Source: Xiphias gladius (lineage: Eukaryota; Chordata; Actinopteri; Istiophoriformes; Xiphiidae). Taken from it: a DNA stretch of 64,000 nt. This document shows positions 37,801 to 51,100 of the stretch, in pieces. Within the stretch, counting starts at the first letter, position 1. The number at the start of each line of letters is the position of its first letter. Below the pieces are notes generated by a model. The model had not been told where the DNA came from, searched no databases, and saw only the letters and a program-made list of their open reading frames with translations. The stretch spans positions 12,023,501-12,087,500 of the forward strand of contig NC_053419.1 in assembly GCF_016859285.1 (NCBI RefSeq), read 5' to 3'. Made by a program: the position numbers and the translations under genes.

Positions 37801-40800
37801 TTTTCACTATTGTAGTTGGCTGAGGTGGAAGTAATTTTAACCACATTATGTACTTTTGAATAATTTACTCTATAGCAATACTAGATTCTATATGAATGTG
37901 TCATAGATTTTGTATGTAAAATCGTAATCTGTTAAGTAACTGGTGTCAGATCAGTGTAGTGGAGTAAAAAATAGAATATTTGCATGTGAAATGTAGTCAA
38001 GTAGAGGTATAAAGTAGCACAAATTTGAAATACTCAAGTACAAGCACCTCAAAATTGTTCTTAGGTATATTACTTGATAAAATTGATTGCATTAGACCAT
38101 CAATAAGAGCACACCTAACCACCAAGTTAGAAGAAAAAACAAACCAGTACAGTTTATCATGATTAAAAGGCCATTTGCAAGTGATGCTCCCAAAACACAA
38201 AACCAATAAAGTAGGCAATACATATGAAATGAAAGCTTAAAACCTGACATGTGTTCGCTAATATTTCAGGATAATATTGAAAGAAAGGATAGCATAGCAC
38301 ATCATAATAAGGAACAAAGGGAGAGGACGTAGCATGGAAAACAACTTTTGTGAAAGTGCATTCATAGCTTGTGGAGCCGTTATCCTCTGTCTTCCAGTAT
38401 TTGCTCCTGTTTTAGGATGAATATCATCCAGCCGTTATCTTTCACCTTTGACTTGAAATAAATTTAGATCAGGTGTGTGTCTAAAAAGCCTGTGTCACAG
38501 CCTCTCACTTGCAGCTCTCCCTGTTTGCTGGAACTTACTTCCCCATTTGGTGAAAAAAACTCTGCTGTCAGAGCGGAGAGCGAGGCGGAGGCCAAAGGAG
38601 AAACTGGACAGGGAACTTGCCTGGGGCAAATAGAGGAACCAACAGCGTGTCTGTGGCTGTGGTCTGTAATCTTATGCTCTGAGCATTCGTCTAGCTGCTT
38701 CTTTGTGACCTGCACAAATTTTGTACAGAATGTAGAAAATGCATAATCAGATACCGTAGGCACACAAAAATGGAAAATGGTAATAATAATTTAGTTCTAA
38801 TGCTATGTTGCCATAGCCCAAAGTAAACTTAGCAACTGCAGGTTAAACATAGTTAATGTCATTGACACCACACTGATGTGTGATGCAAGTCCTTTGTCAC
38901 ACTTTTGCAATGTGTTAACAAAGTAGCACTGCTAGTGATAGAGAGGAAATGGCAAAATAAGAAGAACCCCTTCTGTTTTTTTTTTTTTTCTTTTTGTCAC
39001 AAGACCTGCAAACAGGTTGCTGCCCTGCATCATTTAATCCTCTTGACAGGAAGCTCCTGGTTTACAGAGAGCGCTGGATAAAATGTTGTGGCTTGTTTAT
39101 TTTAAAGGAAATTATGCTGTCAGCTTTTTCAGTGTTTGATGCACTATTTGATTTTGTTGCATACTGATTGGGAGCAGGGAAACAAATTTAAATGCAGCCA
39201 GTTAGAGCTGAAGTAATCTTGCCTGTTGGGTTATAAATGTGTCCCTACCTGCTGCCAAGCGTTTCTGTCCTGAAACTCTCCTTCTCTGCCTTAACTTCTA
39301 TTTTTCAGCTGTTTGTAGAAATTAAATTCAAGCCATTTCTTCAACACATTGTCTTTTATGCTGAAAATGAAATAAAATGTATATTTGTGTATATTTGATG
39401 TTTAAATCATTACATGATTTTCATTCTGTTTGGAAAACTTATTGTGTTAAATACGTTGATAAAGTTCTGTTCAAAAAAGACTCAAAGAGGTCAAGATTTC
39501 TTTTGCAAGAGAGACATGAGAACACCTCACACATCCACATGATCAGAGCAAGAAAAGTCAGTGACTTGGATTGTAGCCATGAAATTCTGATTAGGAATGA
39601 ACCGTAAGATTTTCTCAGTATTTTTTTTCTTAATTATATATATTCATCTCCCTGCATGTACACAAAGTTTTAAATAGTGTTTCTCAAAAGTGCGAAGAAT
39701 GTAATTCTTGTGGAGAAATAAGTCCTTTTATTTCATTTTTTATTATGGCTGAAATAGGGTCAAGTCTAAGATACTGACTATAAAAATATCTCAGTCAGCC
39801 TAAAAAATCCACCATGCTTAAGTAGTGTGAAACTGTAAAATTCAAAACTCTTTCACAGGTCATTAAAATCCAGAAATTCCCAGAAACAACACTGGGGACA
39901 TGTCCTCAATGATAGCTGTCGTCCCGTTAAGCCACATAAAAAGTCATCACTAATTACATATACACACTATAACAGCAACTCAATTAGTATCTCTAACTAC
40001 GGTCAAGTAGTAAGATGTCTTCCATAGTTGAAAAATCAGTTAGCTGCTAGATATTTGTTAAATCTAAAGGCCAAAATAACTTTAACAATTCATGAGACAA
40101 TGGTTTTGAATTGAATCCTATACTGGGACTATCTAGAATCCATCCAGCAATACCATTGTCGGAACTCCTATAGATTTCTACATTAGCCGGGTAAATAAGC
40201 AACAGGCCATCATTACCAAAGCCTTTTACAACATGCAGAAGTATAAGTAAGAACTTTCTGCTGAGTCTAAATACAAAAAATACCAGCTTGAGTGTAACTG
40301 CAGCCCTGAAATTGTGATTGCACGTCTTTGAGATACTGCGTGTTTAGGTGCAATTATTTTGGAAGTGTCTGTAACTATACTTCAGTATACAAGCGACTTG
40401 TGTATTGTATGATTCTGATGTATTAACCCATAGTGAGGATTGATTGATTAATGTAAATACTGAAATTCCTTCACTTACTGGATTGGTGGTTACAATCAGT
40501 ATCTTTTGTTCATAATATGTCAGTGGTGTCACAATTAAACAAACAAAGCTGTAACTCCATGTCCAACTTACCGTCATCAGAGGCCTCAGCACCTCTTTTA
40601 AATTTTTCCAGGTTGACTCTGGGGGGTCGGTTAGGTTTAGCAGGAGCAGGACCCAAAGCTAAACTGTTGGGTAGAGGGTTACGCTTGGGGCCCGAAATGG
40701 CATCACCATTAATGCTGCTGGGCTGAGAAGAGGGCTTGGATGGCTTCCTCAAGCTAGGTTTTTTACTGGCTGGAGGTTTGGGAGGAGGGATGGAGTTAGT

Positions 40801-41869
40801 GGCAGTGATGGGCAGTTTGTTGGCTCCACCACTATCTGACTGCTCATTCTTGTCTTTCTCCTTGTTGAACATACTCTGAGCACTCCTAAAGTTGGAGGGG
40901 GGCTTAAAAGTGGAGTTTGTCAGAGGGGAGGGTTTGTTCACGCTGTCTGTGTTAGCTCCTGCCTGTTCTTCACTTTGGTGCCATAATTTTATGATGCTGC
41001 TGCTCGGTTTTTGTTGTAAAGGAGGCAATTTGGGTGTGGAGCCAGTAGTGGATGGCACACCCCCACCACTGTCTTCTTTTATCCAGCCCGGCTTGGAGCT
41101 GACTGCTTGAGATGGTTTAGGAAAGGCAGGTTTGGAGTCGGACAGGGTGGAGCTGAGGGAGGGCTTGTTGAGCGGAGGCTTCTGTACAGGGCCTTTAGCT
41201 TCAGGAGGCTGTGAAAGGGGTGGCTTCAGAGGTATCTGCTGTTTAATACCAATTAAGGGTTTGCTGTTGGTCTTGGTGTCATCCTGTGTGTTGTCAAACC
41301 TACTAGCCAGGGCTTTAGTTTTGTTTGGCTTATGTGCCTCTGTGTCACTTTTAGTGGATACTGTGTTTTTCAGGAAAAGTGGTTTAGGAGGAACATTTAT
41401 TGCACTGCCCGAGAGGCTCTCCAAGACAGGTTTCTTTGTCTGTATGGTCGGGCCGGAGGAGAGGGTGGGGTGCAAGGGTTGTTTGGTACGTCCAGCCAGT
41501 GTAGAGGAAGTCTCGTCAGTGCTCCACCCACTCGCTTGGAAGCGAGCCATGATGGCCTTTACATCAGACTTGTTTTCCTGGGATGAATGGGACAGGATCA
41601 GAAGTAGAGGTAGTGATTAATATACAAAACTTTATACAGGATCTGATTCAAATGGATTCAGAATTACACAGTAAAATAGAAACTAGGTGTTCATGCAAGA
41701 ATATAAAATTACTTCAGCAAACACAAGTGCTAAAACAGAAACTGCTAATCATAGCAAAAGAGGGATAAGAAAAAAAGAATTCAGACTCTATTAGACTGAC
41801 ACAAAGGTTTACATAGGAACAGAAAGTTTCAAAACTTAAAAAAAATACCTTATTTTCCTGCCCAGACAT
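30497..41869 (-). CDS. fyb1: FYN-binding adaptor protein 1 (ADAP/SLAP-130)
   Basis: Cytosolic adaptor of T cells, myeloid cells and platelets. It links SLP-76 and FYN to integrin activation and actin. Minus-strand coding exons: 41869-41849, 41577-40572, 37453-37318, 37192-37119, 36889-36867, 36381-36329, 35575-35443, 34726-34567, 34382-34262, 33540-33521, 33382-33310, 32512-32472, 31664-31583, 31441-31342, 31066-30904, 30775-30742, 30644-30613 and 30519-30497. Phases agree and give 764 aa (human 783-829). Residues 1-340 are proline- and lysine-rich and disordered. A KEKKRLE-type charged helix leads into hSH3-N (about 470-555, with NPEGKWLGRT). A second charged helix leads into hSH3-C (from about 682, YDGEIQVLY). 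The end, CIYDND, is as in human FYB1. Tyrosine motifs: EFYDDV, EMYEDL, EVYDDI, two EIYDDV, DIYDDI and CIYDND. I see no FPPPP Ena/VASP motif. The start is MSGQENK; a second in-frame Met (MARFQ, at 41550) aligns with the human start. Confidence 0.93.
31766..31801. repeat. (TA)n microsatellite in a fyb1 intron
   Basis: A pure TA run of about 17 units. Confidence 0.9.
33745..33925. mobile_element. Short MITE-like remnant in a fyb1 intron
   Basis: 'agttcaacatttctgggaatatgc' at one end and 'tctaaactgttgaactttt' at the other form imperfect inverted ends. The core 'tctcatctaactcttggcaagaaa' is a well-known fish intron repeat. There is no coding capacity. Confidence 0.65.
34910..35405. mobile_element. 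Copy of a common fish non-autonomous element in a fyb1 intron
   Basis: The sequence 'agcttagcttggcatgaagactgg', a G-run, 'ctagcctggctctg..caaaggtaacaaa' and 'cctctaaagctcacaaaataacac' matches a repeat frequent in percomorph genomes. It probably represents the body of the same family whose terminal part is at 33745-33925. It lacks a coding frame. Confidence 0.65.
37454..40571. other. fyb1 intron without recognised exons
   Basis: A 3.1 kb intron between the long proline-rich exon and the next exon. Open frames near 38464-38763 lack matching splice context or domain features. Confidence 0.55.
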
Positions 41870-42016
41870 TTCCTTCTCTTATTTCCGAACTTTTTATCTA
41901 ATCAGCGAAATTCCTGCTTTCACTTTAGTTTAACTAATCTGTTTCTCTCTTTTCCCAGTCCCTTCACACACCACTGATATACACAAACCATGTTAAATAC
42001 ACAACTTGTCTCACAG

Positions 42017-42185
42017 CTGTAGCTCAGGGGGTACAGGTTGTCCATTAATCACCGGGCTTGTGGTTCAATCTTATTTAAATGCATTAAGAAAAAAACACTA
42101 AAACCCCAAATTGATCCTAGTGGCCAGGACAAGGCCTTCAGTGGCAGGCTTTCGTGGGCGTTTGTGTGTGTGTGTGTGTTTGTGT
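42017..42185 (+). mobile_element. tRNA-derived SINE in the first fyb1 introns
   Basis: A box A-like 'tgtagctcagggggtac' and box B-like 'gtggttcaatc' are followed by 'ccccaaattgatcctagtggcc'. This is the head and body of a SINE frequent in percomorphs. The copy is diverged and ends in a GT-rich tract. Confidence 0.75.
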
Positions 42186-42582
42186 CACCATCATCATGTT
42201 ATTGACTGTAAAATGCTTGAATTACCAAGGATTAGTGTTTATGCCAAAATTGGCCTCTATCCTAAAATAAGTGAATTAATCACTTCTATCTTGTCATCCT
42301 CTCTGGTTTTGACAGGGAAGTAATACTCTCTTCACAAAGACTGCATAAACTATAACCCCATCATAATATTTTGTAAACATGACAAAATGATTGTTTCATC
42401 ACTTAAGAAGCTCAGGAATAAGAGTTTTCGAAGCATTATTAGCAACCTAAAAACTGTCACTTTTAGTCCTGTCAGAATATGCTAGCTCATAGAGTTACTT
42501 TTATCAAATGAAACGCCCTTTTCTCTGATATGGAGACTATTGTATTTATTTGGTTAATGTGGCCTTTGAAGATGAGAACTGC

Positions 42583-42940
42583 GAACCACATTCACATCCA
42601 TCCATTAGCTATACGACTTATCCTTTTGAGGGTTACAGGGGGTCTGAAGTCACTCGGGGCAGGGCACACCCTGGACAGGTCGCCAGTCTATCACAGGGCT
42701 GACACTTAGAGAAAAAAACAACCGTTCACACTCATATTCCCCTACGGGCAATTTAGAGTCGTCAGTTAACCTGCATGTCTTTGGACTCTGGGAGGAAGCC
42801 AGCACAGGGACAGAGACAGGGAATACACGCAAACTCCACACACAAAGGCCACACAAACCGGGGCTCAAACCCAAAACCTTCTTGCCTCACAGCAAGAAGG
42901 TGCTAACAGTGCCGTCCCATCAATCCGCTTTAATACGGAA
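42583..42940 (-). mobile_element. Ubiquitous teleost interspersed repeat, unclassified
   Basis: It contains 'gcagggcacaccctggacagg', 'cgccagtctatcacagggc', 'cggGCAATTTAGAGTC', 'cctgcatgtctttggactctgg' and 'caaactccacacacaaaggcc'. These are hallmarks of one of the commonest fish repeats, here in reverse relative to the copy at 57620-57760. It is diverged and non-coding. I do not assign a family name. Confidence 0.75.
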
Positions 42941-45473
42941 GCATTTTTGAAATAAAATGTATAAATGAAAAGCAAATGTGATATCTGAAAATAGAACATT
43001 CTTACAAGCAGACAGATAAAAGTAAAAAGACACTTCTAAGCAAATTCTAATATGTTAAATTAACATTAGTACAAAATAGGTAAACTTAGGAGTGAAAACA
43101 TTTAAATTACAAGCCACAAGTTGCATCCTAAACTTGCCCCAAAAAAAGCAGGTTATGTCCAGTATCAGCCCTTCAGCTGTTTCAAAAAATCTGACAATGG
43201 AGTGACCAAGTAGCTGCCACACCTATTTTAATAAAGCTAGTTTGACTGGAGTCAGAGACAACATACCAGGAAGAGGAGATAAGAGCATGAGGACGCACAG
43301 TTACTGCCATTCCAACAACAGAGCAATAAAAGTGAGGGGAACCTGTGCGGCGTAAAAGACAACAGTATGAAGCTAAATGGGAAGTTGTCAAATGCGAGTT
43401 TTGAAAAAAAGAAGCTACTGTGTGTGTTACTGCAATTTGGATTTTCTTCAGTACGCTATCTGTGAGGGATGGTAAAACCCAGTCACACTTATTTGTATAA
43501 CCTGATATCATATACGGTGTGCGGTCTAATAGTGTAAATGAACCAGGTTAGAGGAGGCAGGTTAAAAAAAAAACTGATTTACGTATAAATCAAGAATCTT
43601 ATATTCTACCGACGCCGTCTTCTAAAAATTATGATTATAGCCAACTAATTGTTTTTGCCTATGTTTTTGAGGAAATGTAGTTGATGCCTGGATTACATTC
43701 ACTAAAAATGTCTTTTCCAGTCCACAAAGTGCTCTTGTACCACATAGAAGTTTGAGGAAACGATTTTGGTTAAATGTTAGATGTTCAAAAAGTAAACAAA
43801 TTCTGTTTCGTGTCTTTTAAAAAAATATTTAGCCAAGACGATGCACATTTTGTAACATTAACCAAGTGCTTTGAGCTTAACCAAAAAACGTTAACTATAC
43901 TTTTGCCATGAGCAGGCACAGTAGGGAGAACAATGAAATACATTGTCATTGAAACATGAAGTTTTAACATCTGGGACCTTGCAGATAATATTTTTAGTTT
44001 TTAAAAAGTGTTAGTGTTTAAAAGTGTTATAGCATACTGGGCAGAATGGACAGTGGAGAATTTGATAATGCGAGAGGTCTGGTTTGAGAAGTTTTGAAAT
44101 GCTGATTTTTTTTTTTTTTTTCCAGTTGAAAACTGTCACCACTTGAATCCACTGGAACTGTCATGTATTTGTAAAACATGCTAGCAGTCAAGCTAGCTAC
44201 AGTCAAGCTAGCCGCAGCTGCTATCTTAATTGGGAAGGAAGCAATCAACTTTTACTTTTTAACAACTGCATTTTAAGAAACTCAGGTTGTGTATTTGGTA
44301 ATGAAAAGATAGATTTTTGGCGGAGTGTCACTTCAGTGGTGCCAGTAACTTCTTTCAGCGGTGGCATACTGAAGTGTGTTAACACTAAGCCTGAGATGTG
44401 TCTGAATATGAAATCAGAAGAAGCAGAAGAAAATTCCCTGATTGTGCTTCTGTTTTTTCAACTGCGGTAAACAAAAAATTGACCAATATGTTCTGTACCA
44501 GTCAGTTGCAATTACTGCTTCTCTAAATATTCATGCAGTTGCAATTTTGTAAACACCTACAAATGGTGTAAAATCCTCAAAATACCCTTCAGTGTTGCAC
44601 AATACAATTCAAACATGAATCAACACCACACAGTTTTAACAAAAATGGAAGATTATGACCTTCGTGAATGTAGGATTTAACATAGGATTGTTGTTTTGGA
44701 CTAAGGTCTTAGACCTAATAAATTGGCAGCTGAGTGAGCGTATGCAGTATTCTGGGTAAGTAAATGTTTAGATGGGTTTACCCTGCATAAAACCCAGTTT
44801 AACCGGACTGAGTTACTTTTATTCTGCATATACAAAATGTGGGAATTCATGAAACGAAGTCATGAGAAAAATGCCATTATCTATCCAGCTATAAAGCACA
44901 AATACGTTTCAAATTTAATGACTGCTTGCTCAAAGCAAAGAGGAACCATGATTTTACTTTCCATTGTGACGTAAGGTGGAGGCCACAGTTGCCTTGCTCA
45001 ATCTAGTTGACACAAAAACAAAAAAATACCTACCCTAATGGTAAGGACACTTCTTCCTTTTTTTGCTATATGTGTAAGAAAAGTGTGAAAACATGTTGTG
45101 AATATCATTTGCAAAACTATCAAATATAGTCTTATGGGTGGTAAATACTATATTAGGATAACTAAAAACCCACAGATTGTTAAAATGACTTTGCAGTCCA
45201 AGTTCTGATGAAGTCAAGGTTACATTTAAAATATAACAGCTTACCTCTCTAATCACAATGTTGTCAGACTCGTGTGCACAATTATGAATCGAAAGTGTTC
45301 TTACAAAGAAATATACATGATATCCCTTTATAAGAAATCAAAAGTCTTTAAAAATGTCTGTACCAAAGATCTCCTTCTTTCACTTAATCTTACCAAGGCA
45401 TTCCAGAGTAATTCAAATATTTAGAAGGTGTTTATTTTTATATAGTTTTAGCTGATTATTAAGTTGTACTCAC

Positions 45474-45600
45474 CATATTGAGGACAACAATCCCAGGGGA
45501 CTCTGCTATGTCCAAATGGCTGATGGATAAAGTGGTGCAGAGTGTTTGTTCAATGTCTCTGTGAGAGTTTCTGTTGCTGTCGAAGAGAGAGAGAAGCCAA
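45474..45600 (-). other. fyb1: Candidate 5' UTR exon of fyb1
   Basis: On the minus strand a strong donor ATATG|GTGAGT ends the exon at 45474. The ATG at the very end would open only a very short upstream frame if spliced to the next exon at the acceptor upstream of MSGQ. The transcription start is not visible, so the upstream limit is a guess. Confidence 0.45.
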
Positions 45601-45699
45601 GAGACAGTGAGTGACAAAGAGTTGAGTGTATGAGTCTGTGTGTTTGTATCTGGAGGATGTATACTCCAGCTCTGTCCAGCGACCTAAGACAGAACTGAC

Positions 45700-45709
45700 T
45701 ACTTCCTCT
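45700..45709 (-). promoter_or_regulatory. PU.1/ETS-like site upstream of fyb1
   Basis: The minus strand reads AGAGGAAGTA, close to the PU.1 consensus, about 100-200 bases upstream of the candidate leader exon. fyb1 is a blood-cell gene in other vertebrates, so the site makes sense. Occupancy is inferred only. Confidence 0.4.
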
Positions 45710-47960
45710 GTTAGTAGTATGTGTTTTGTGTGAGTGTGCTTCTCACAGCCTCTGTTATCTGTGTGTTTTGATCTCATTGATTTGCCTATCCCTGGCAAAC
45801 AGTTTCCCTCTGTGCTCAACAATTGATGCTTATACACCAGTGGCAGGTCAACAGAAAAAACACACGATGAGAGTTGAGTTCCTTAGCAACTGTATACAAC
45901 ACTTTAAATATAATGTGACAATATTTTGACAAGGCTAAAAGCTATCTACCAGGCAACAACCATAGTAGACACTACAGTAAAAGATGTGTCCTTGTAGTGC
46001 ATTACAAGTCTAAGAGTCTAAAAACATGCTAGCAGCACTGTGATGCTGTACTTAGGCACAGTGGTGCTTTAAGCTAAATGCTAGCGCTAGCATGCCAACA
46101 TGCTAACAGTGACAATGCTAACATGATGTTTAAAAGGAATAATGTTCACCATGTTCACCATCTTAGTTTAACGTGTTACAATGCTAACATTGCTAATAAC
46201 CATTAAACACTAAATGAAGCTGATTTTGAACCAAAGTGGTGGGCTGACCCATCCACTGATTGATAGATCAACATTGCCTTTTACAGAGCCATGCCGCTAG
46301 CAGGGCTAAAAAAGAATGGAAATGAAAGACAATCTAACTATACTTCATAGCTGAGGGAAGTTTTGGATTATCCATCTTTTGACATTTTCTAGACATTACA
46401 TTTTTCCTGCAAATGTGACAGGAATTTAAAGTACAGTTTAGGGTTTATGAGAGAAGGAGTTTGAATAAGTAACATTCACTCATTTACCCACATAAACATA
46501 CAAAGGGCGACAGCAGACTGTGGCATTCAAACTCTCCCAGGATGCACTGGGAACCATCCATCATCCTTAGCTTGACACAGTCTGTGGTCTGTAATGCGCC
46601 TGGCACCCATTTATTTGCACTATTGGGGGTACATTACACAAACATGCAAATTTCAACTTTCTGTTTCACTCTAACTCCCCACTTCTTCTTCATATCTATA
46701 TTTATTTATGATTCACCTTTCTTGCCTCTTCTCAATGTAGTTTTTTTTGAAAATTATGACCTCTTGCTGTAGAATTTACAGTGGAGACACTTTTGCTGAG
46801 GCATGCACTAAATCACAAGCTATTCTTAGGACACGTGCTATTTTTCCGATGGCTTTTATATTTCATCTTTCCATTCCCGTTCCTCCGGTGCCTCAGTTCT
46901 TTCATTCTCTGCTGTAAGGATTTACTGCAGGTCATGTTTTTACTTTCCTACCTTCACATGCAACACAACAGTATCACTGTTCTTAGGGTACGATGCTAGA
47001 TCTTCAGTCTGTCACTTAACTTCATGATATTTATAGCATCAACACTTGTCAGGATTATTTTATTATTTTAAAATATTTGTCATACACTTAAGGGAAGAAG
47101 TGGGAACACTTTAAAATTGATCTTTACAGCATGACAATGACAAGAATTCATTTCAAACAGATTTACATTTGCTTACCAGAGTGTTTACAAACCTGTATTT
47201 AACATTACTACCTAGGAAAATTTAACTAGAAAAAGGAAACATGTAAATTAAGTTTAAAGTTTAAGTGTGTATTTTACAAGATTCTCAAAACTTCCCTCTT
47301 TCTTACTTTATGATGCTGCTGAACCTGCAGAAACTAACATCCACATTTAGGACTAAAGTGCTGGTGTGAGAAATGTGTATTTTGTTTAACCAAATGAAGT
47401 CTAGATGAAATAAATTGCTCTCTCCTCATTATTAAATGATGTTTGCATGTTTGTTTTTATAGCATTGGATGATTTTCCATGTGTTCTATTGATAGCAACT
47501 GTAGAAAAAGTTCCCTAATAGTACAATTGAATTAAAGTGAGCGTGGAAACTCTGGTACCATTCTTGCTTATGTGCAAGATATGTTTTTTGTTTAACTAGT
47601 GAAGACTACAGCTCTTTAAAAACAGATGTTTAGCTCAGTTACAAAAAAACCTCAAACATTTGTTTCATTTAAATACAGTTTCAGATGCTGATTTCAGCAT
47701 CACAATGTCTTAACACAGGAACTTTCCATTTGTATATTTGTATTACACGGGGAATGTGTTTGAAAAAGACCGGACAGATGTGTTGCCAAAAAGTACAGCG
47801 GCTCGGCCTTGTATGGACATTCTTCCTCTTCCACTGTTGCTGCAATCAGCAAAAATAATAACAGAACACCAGCTTATCTAAAGAACAGTTGAAGACTGCA
47901 CACATGCATACATTAAGGCATTCTTGAATGAAACTATTCAACTATTTTCTGATCCACTTT
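45710..47960. other. Spacer between fyb1 and the ccdc80-like gene
   Basis: No gene recognised. A fish non-autonomous repeat is present at about 46020-46310. The rest is AT-rich unique-looking DNA. Confidence 0.45.
46020..46310. mobile_element. Fish non-autonomous repeat rich in 'gctagcatg' words
   Basis: 'catgctagcagcactgtgatgctgtacttaggcac', 'gctagcatgccaacatgctaac' in parts, and 'ccatgccgctagcagggc' at the far end match a very common percomorph repeat. It is related to the piece at 50740-51185. It has no coding frame. Confidence 0.65.
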
Positions 47961-48033
47961 TCAAATTTATTGCTTGCAAACATTAAATACATTGAATCCT
48001 GTAAGTCCTGAAGATGAGTTTTTGAGATCATTG

Positions 48034-48039
48034 TTTATT
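48034..48039 (-). terminator. Polyadenylation signal of the ccdc80-like gene
   Basis: AATAAA on the minus strand, about 77 bases beyond the stop codon. A second signal lies at 47966-47971. Confidence 0.55.
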
Positions 48040-48115
48040 GTTTGCTCATGTTAAAATCCGTGTGTTCATGTATTTTCCGTCTCATCTGAAGATTTTCGGT
48101 AGAAATTCCTTCTCA

Positions 48116-51100
48116 TCACCCCTCTGACTGGTGATATAAGTACATGTCCTCCACCCTGTCCTCATCGTAGCCGCGATAGTGTCCCGCTTCGCTGCCTCCT
48201 CTTCCTCTGTCCTCAGGGCAGTGGATCCCCAGTCTCTTCTGCAGCTTCTCCTCCTGGAGGCGAAGCTCCATGGAGTCCACCAGGTCGTAGATGTTATCCA
48301 AGGACCACATGGGTGATGGGAACCATGCCTTGACATCGCCGTCCTTCCCCACGATCAGCATGCTGAAGTAGTCCTTACTGATCTTCAGCTGCTCTCTCAG
48401 ATTGTTGACCATGTCACAGGACAACGGCTCAACCTCACTCTGACTATGACCTGGAAGAGGGATGACAGAGTGAAAATGATGCAGTGCACTTTACAAACAA
48501 CAGGAAAAATTGATAAAAACACAAAAAAGGACAGCTAGGAATTCTGAAAAACAGTAAAAAAGAGAAGAAAGAAAGAAAAAGTTTCACATTTTTGTGATAC
48601 ATTTTTATCAGTTGAGATAAAACAAAATGGCAGTTCAACCTTAAAACCTAAAAACGTTTATGTATTTTAACATTAATATACACAGTGTTTATCAGTAAAT
48701 TCCAAGTTACTGGTTCCATTACTGTCCCGTGTACCTGGACTTCCCCACATCACTCTGACTCACCATTCAGCGGAAATAGCTCGACAGTTCCTGATGCTTT
48801 GTCTCTGGTTCCAATCAGCTTTAACATGGCAAAGTGGCGAATACCTGAGGAAAGACCCAAGAATGTGTATCTTAGCAATAAGGGCTTTGAAAGGAACATC
48901 AACAAGCTCATGGATTAAAATTAAAAAAAAAAAAACACTAGTGAAAATAATAAAATGCTTTTCTTAATTTGTTTGTATACGTTAATATTATGGGTAGTAA
49001 AATGTTTAGGTGATGCCTGCTTTCTCCAGCTAAATACATGTCAGGTTATGGTTGAACATTTACAATAATTACTTTCTTTTAGTTTACATGTATGACCTTT
49101 TCATATTCATATATTCGTTATGTAATGTAATGTTGGCTTGGTTTGGCTTTCCCAGCCCTGAAGGTCAGAGGGGAAACCTGATTCTTTTAAAGCTTTTGCA
49201 TATTTTACCAAAGACTACAGAGAGGGCAGATAGTGTGCTGTTCGTGTGGTGTGCCACTCACCCAGGTGACACTCCTGTCCACTGAGAGCCGAGAGCTGCT
49301 GTTGGAAAGAGTAGTCGTCCTCAGAGGGAGCTGAGATGAGCAGCAGTCTCCTCTTAGACATGAACCTAAACGTCCATAAAAAGGGTGATTCAAGTTTGGA
49401 AGTTGTAGTGTAGGTCAGTCAAACTTTCATTCAGTCCTTTTCCCTACATGTCTGACAAGGAAGAAGACCAACAACATTCAAGCATTCAAACTTACCTACA
49501 GGCACTTCTGAATCTCACTTACCTTTCCCAAATATTATGTTATGGTAAGGCTTTTTGAGACACGTTTTTATTGATGATTGCATACATATATAAATAAATC
49601 CTAACCATAAGTCTTTACTTTTAGTTAACAGTGCTAATTCGGAGCAAAAAAGGACCCAGACATTGTAGCCTCAAGGATACTAGGCAATAATGAGAATTGC
49701 AGTACTTTACCTGAGCAAGGAATTCTCAGCTCCAGGCTGTTTCTCTTTGGAACAGACTGAAGGACTCTTCCTCTCTTTTTCTTTTTCTGAGTGCCTTGAG
49801 GGAAAGTTGTCTATGTACTCGAACAGAGCAGGGCTTGATGGTGGAGCTTCAAAGACTCTCTGGGGGAAGACAAAAGCAAGTTAGACAATTTAAAGAGAGA
49901 TATAGGAGTCATAAGAGGGGAAAAGACACATTGAAAGAACGGTTTGAACAGTCTTGGCAGATGACGTGACATCTATAAAACTGGACAGCTTCCAGGTGTG
50001 AGAATGTGTAAAAGTGTTGCTGAAAGGGAACATAAATACTTGTCTAAGTTCAAGTAAAAGGACAGGAAAGCAAAAAAAACAACAAGTTCTTACATTGGGC
50101 TTGATGTCGTAGTCTGTGACAGTCATGGAAAAGAGGTCAGAGGACGAGAGGCCTAGCTCTGCTCTCAACAGGGAGATCAGGCCTGAATCTAAGAACAGCT
50201 CTGATAGGTCACTGAGTGGAGGCTCTGATTCTGAAATGCACACACACATACATATGAACATAAAATGAATGTGTGCACATATAGACCTACAGTATAGGGA
50301 GCGGACAAAATAAATGAAACACCTTCAAGTGTAACGAAACCCAGGACAAACAACAACTATGATACCCAAATAACCATAAAGTTGAATAAACACCTCTGAA
50401 CGGTGTTTGGACATTCTAAGCTTACTACTACTATACTAAGATAGTAGTTATTCCAGGGCTGTTGTATTGAATGCGTTATGTTGTGCAGGAAGTTCATGCG
50501 TTAATGTCATTTTGACCACCACCTGTACACACACAACAAGTCATGTTAAAGTCTAACTGCTGTGATAGCAGAGTTATTTACTGACTACATGCCACAAGAG
50601 TTAGAAAAACACAGCTACTTCCTGGTACAATATGTAAGCAAACCAGTCACCAAAAGAGAACACTGATTGAGATGCTCTTCCTATGCACTAGAAATTTAAA
50701 TTAGAAGTAGTTAGCCATACCACCATGCACAACCACCAGGTTTCAGACTGAAATATCTCAACAATGATTGGATGGATTAAGATCAACTTTTGCACATTTG
50801 TGCTTCCCAGATAACGAATCCTAATGACTTTGGTGATCCCCTGACTTCTCCTCTAGCCTCACCATGAGGTTGACCACCATGTGGTTTTGAACAAAATTTC
50901 TCGACAGCTATTGGATGGACTGCCATGAAATTTCGTTCAAACATTCATGTCTGCCTCAGGATGAATTGTAACGGCTTTGGTGGTCCCTGACTTTTCCTCC
51001 AGCAAAAACAAATTACATTCCTATTGTTCACAGCTGTAGTTTGTGTTACCGCAAATTAGCAAATGTTAGCATGGTCAAACAATAAAATAAGATGTGTTAC

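Noticed and set aside
40892-41620. Plus-strand frames of 72-162 codons
   Set aside because: They are antisense to the proline-rich fyb1 exon and show no features of their own.
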